Origin: Phycisphaerae bacterium
Lineage (GTDB): Bacteria > Planctomycetota > Phycisphaerae > Sedimentisphaerales > SG8-4
Reading direction: 5' to 3'
Length of the DNA: 6,195 nucleotides
Assembly (NCBI GenBank): GCA_030603035.1
Contig: JAUVYQ010000147.1
Coordinates: 1-6,195 of the forward strand
Position 1 is the stretch's first letter; each line of letters starts with the position of its first letter. A model generated the notes under the pieces. That model made no database searches, had not been told where the DNA came from, and saw only the letters and a program-made list of their open reading frames with translations. The position numbers were made by a program, and so were the translations under genes. This document shows, one piece after another, positions 5,639 through 6,195 of the stretch.

Positions 5639-5695
5639 ACGGCCGCAAGCGGGGGCAAAAAGAACAAACAGGCTCGAGCCCTTGCGCTTAGCCGT
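5639..5695. other. Long imperfect hairpin between convergent genes
   Basis: ACGGC (5639-5643) pairs with GCCGT (5691-5695), AAGCG (5647-5651) with CGCTT (5685-5689), and GGGC (5653-5656) with GCCC (5678-5681). The apical side holds the palindrome GGCTCGAGCC (5671-5680). It overlaps the stop codon of the minus-strand gene and lies downstream of the AbrB-like gene, a place where a bidirectional terminator is expected. No T run follows on either strand. Apart from this and the candidate promoter, 5516-5687 holds no supported gene. Confidence 0.35.
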
Positions 5696-5948
5696 GCGGG
5701 TACTGCATTTCTTTGAGCATGTCACGGAGCACGTTGATTCTATTGGTGTCCTGCTTTGTCTGGCAGGTTGGCAAATTATTGAACCAGGTGAGAACGGAAA
5801 TGTAAGTGTTGATAACCTTTAAACTGGCTGAGCGATTACCGCAGATGATCTCATCGGCGGTGTTTCGGGCGTATGCCCTGATGATGAGGGGAACAGCGAA
5901 GCACCAGCACAGCGTAATGAGCAAAAGTAAAACGATTAAGGTTTTCAT
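5688..5948 (-). CDS. Small membrane-anchored protein downstream of the integrase
   Basis: This 86-residue protein is of no family I recognise. Residues 1-25 (MKT, then a Leu/Ile-rich core) form an N-terminal membrane anchor or uncleaved signal. The remaining 60 residues are mixed polar helix-forming sequence with Cys36 and Cys62, ending in a charged helix (RINVLRDMLKEM). The start at 5948 is chosen because AAGGAT lies seven bases upstream on the minus strand and the start gives a clean anchor. An in-frame ATG at 5993 would overlap the integrase stop and add a non-conserved-looking extension. It follows the integrase by 34 bases on the same strand and may share its transcript. Function is unknown. 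Confidence 0.5.
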   Translation of the reverse strand: MKTLIVLLLLITLCWCFAVPLIIRAYARNTADEIICGNRSASLKVINTYISVLTWFNNLPTCQTKQDTNRINVLRDMLKEMQYPHG

Positions 5949-5977
5949 GGTCGATATCCTTACAAAGAAAATGTGAG

Positions 5978-5992
5978 TGTTACTAAGTAACA
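5978..5992. repeat. Inverted repeat over the integrase stop codon
   Basis: TGTTAC (5978-5983) and GTAACA (5987-5992) form a perfect 6-bp inverted repeat around TAA. It overlaps the integrase stop codon (5983-5985). It could be a recombinase half-site pair or a chance feature of an AT-rich gene end. No second copy is visible in the window. Confidence 0.2.
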
Positions 5993-6195
5993 TTTTCGAG
6001 CATCATGTCAATAGCGTTTTTTTTGTACTGATCATTCGGGTCGGTGTATATCTGGGTGCTGGCCAGGCCCTTGTGACCGAGAAGCTCCTGGGCGGTCCTC
6101 TTATCGGTTACCCGCATTAACCTGGTGCCGAAGGTATGACGGAGGACGTGGGGATTGATCGCACGGCCGAAGGCCTTAAAGCTGGCGGAGGTCAC
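5983..6195 (-). CDS. Tyrosine recombinase/integrase, C-terminal part (runs off right edge)
   Basis: These are the last 70 residues of a tyrosine recombinase whose N-terminus lies beyond base 6195. The catalytic C-terminal signature is intact: HVLR (window residues 16-19, the HxxR box), the conserved HTFGTRL, LLGHKGL with the second His (41), and the nucleophile Tyr50 in STQIYT. About 20 residues follow the Tyr, normal for XerC/D and phage or transposon integrases. The enzyme would cut and rejoin DNA at attachment sites through a 3'-phosphotyrosine link. The GTG at the edge is not its true start. With the initiator-like gene on the same segment, it suggests an integrated mobile element. The 3' end faces the element interior, so attachment sites are probably to the right, outside the window. 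Confidence 0.85.
   Translation of the reverse strand: MTSASFKAFGRAINPHVLRHTFGTRLMRVTDKRTAQELLGHKGLASTQIYTDPNDQYKKNAIDMMLENVT

Noticed and set aside
5471..5725. Minus-strand frame between the AbrB-like gene and the small membrane protein
   Set aside because: It overlaps two better-supported genes and a hairpin, and has no recognisable domain or ribosome binding site.

Overview
The window looks like chromosome plus an inserted or plasmid-like accessory segment from a Planctomycetota bacterium, most likely class Phycisphaerae. That placement is inference. It rests on two type IV pilin-like (type II secretion) pseudopilins next to a secreted protein with a PEP-CTERM-type tail of the planctomycete kind (P-A-P, then a hydrophobic helix ending G-W-L-R-R). 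No rRNA, tRNA or CRISPR array is visible.

Left half (1-2465, all genes on +). A candidate promoter (46-74) precedes a GspG-like major pseudopilin (227-685). A terminator-like hairpin spans its stop codon. A stem-loop (729-790) follows, then a GspJ/PilW-like minor pseudopilin (812-1324). After a 280-base intergenic stretch with hairpins and a promoter comes a 286-residue secreted PEP-CTERM protein (1605-2465) built around six exact 19-residue repeats. The pseudopilins belong to envelope export machinery. The repeat protein is a probable surface or envelope product, but nothing shows that the pseudopilins export it.

Right half (2446-6195, both strands) reads as a replicon or integrative-element module. 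It holds a minus-strand DNA-binding protein with a C-terminal membrane anchor (2446-2889), and a gene-poor stretch (3087-3422) crowded with palindromes and GTCAAG repeats. Next come a replication-initiator-like protein with two winged helices (3423-4595), a translationally coupled CxxC/CxxC small protein (4592-4852) and a tandem AbrB-like regulator (5018-5515). Two minus-strand genes close the window: a tyrosine recombinase whose N-terminus lies beyond the right edge (5983-6195) and a small membrane-anchored protein just downstream of it (5688-5948). Initiator, origin-like repeats, regulator and integrase together suggest an integrated plasmid, phage-plasmid or integrative element. Its outer boundaries are not visible.

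The most unusual signal is a pair of stem-loops, 729-790 and 2995-3051, one in each half. Both enclose a 33-base loop (28/33 identical) in outer stems that differ in sequence yet stay paired through three compensatory base-pair changes. Both loops are flanked by GA on each side. I do not recognise this as a known riboswitch or ribozyme, and it is the best candidate here for an undescribed structured element.
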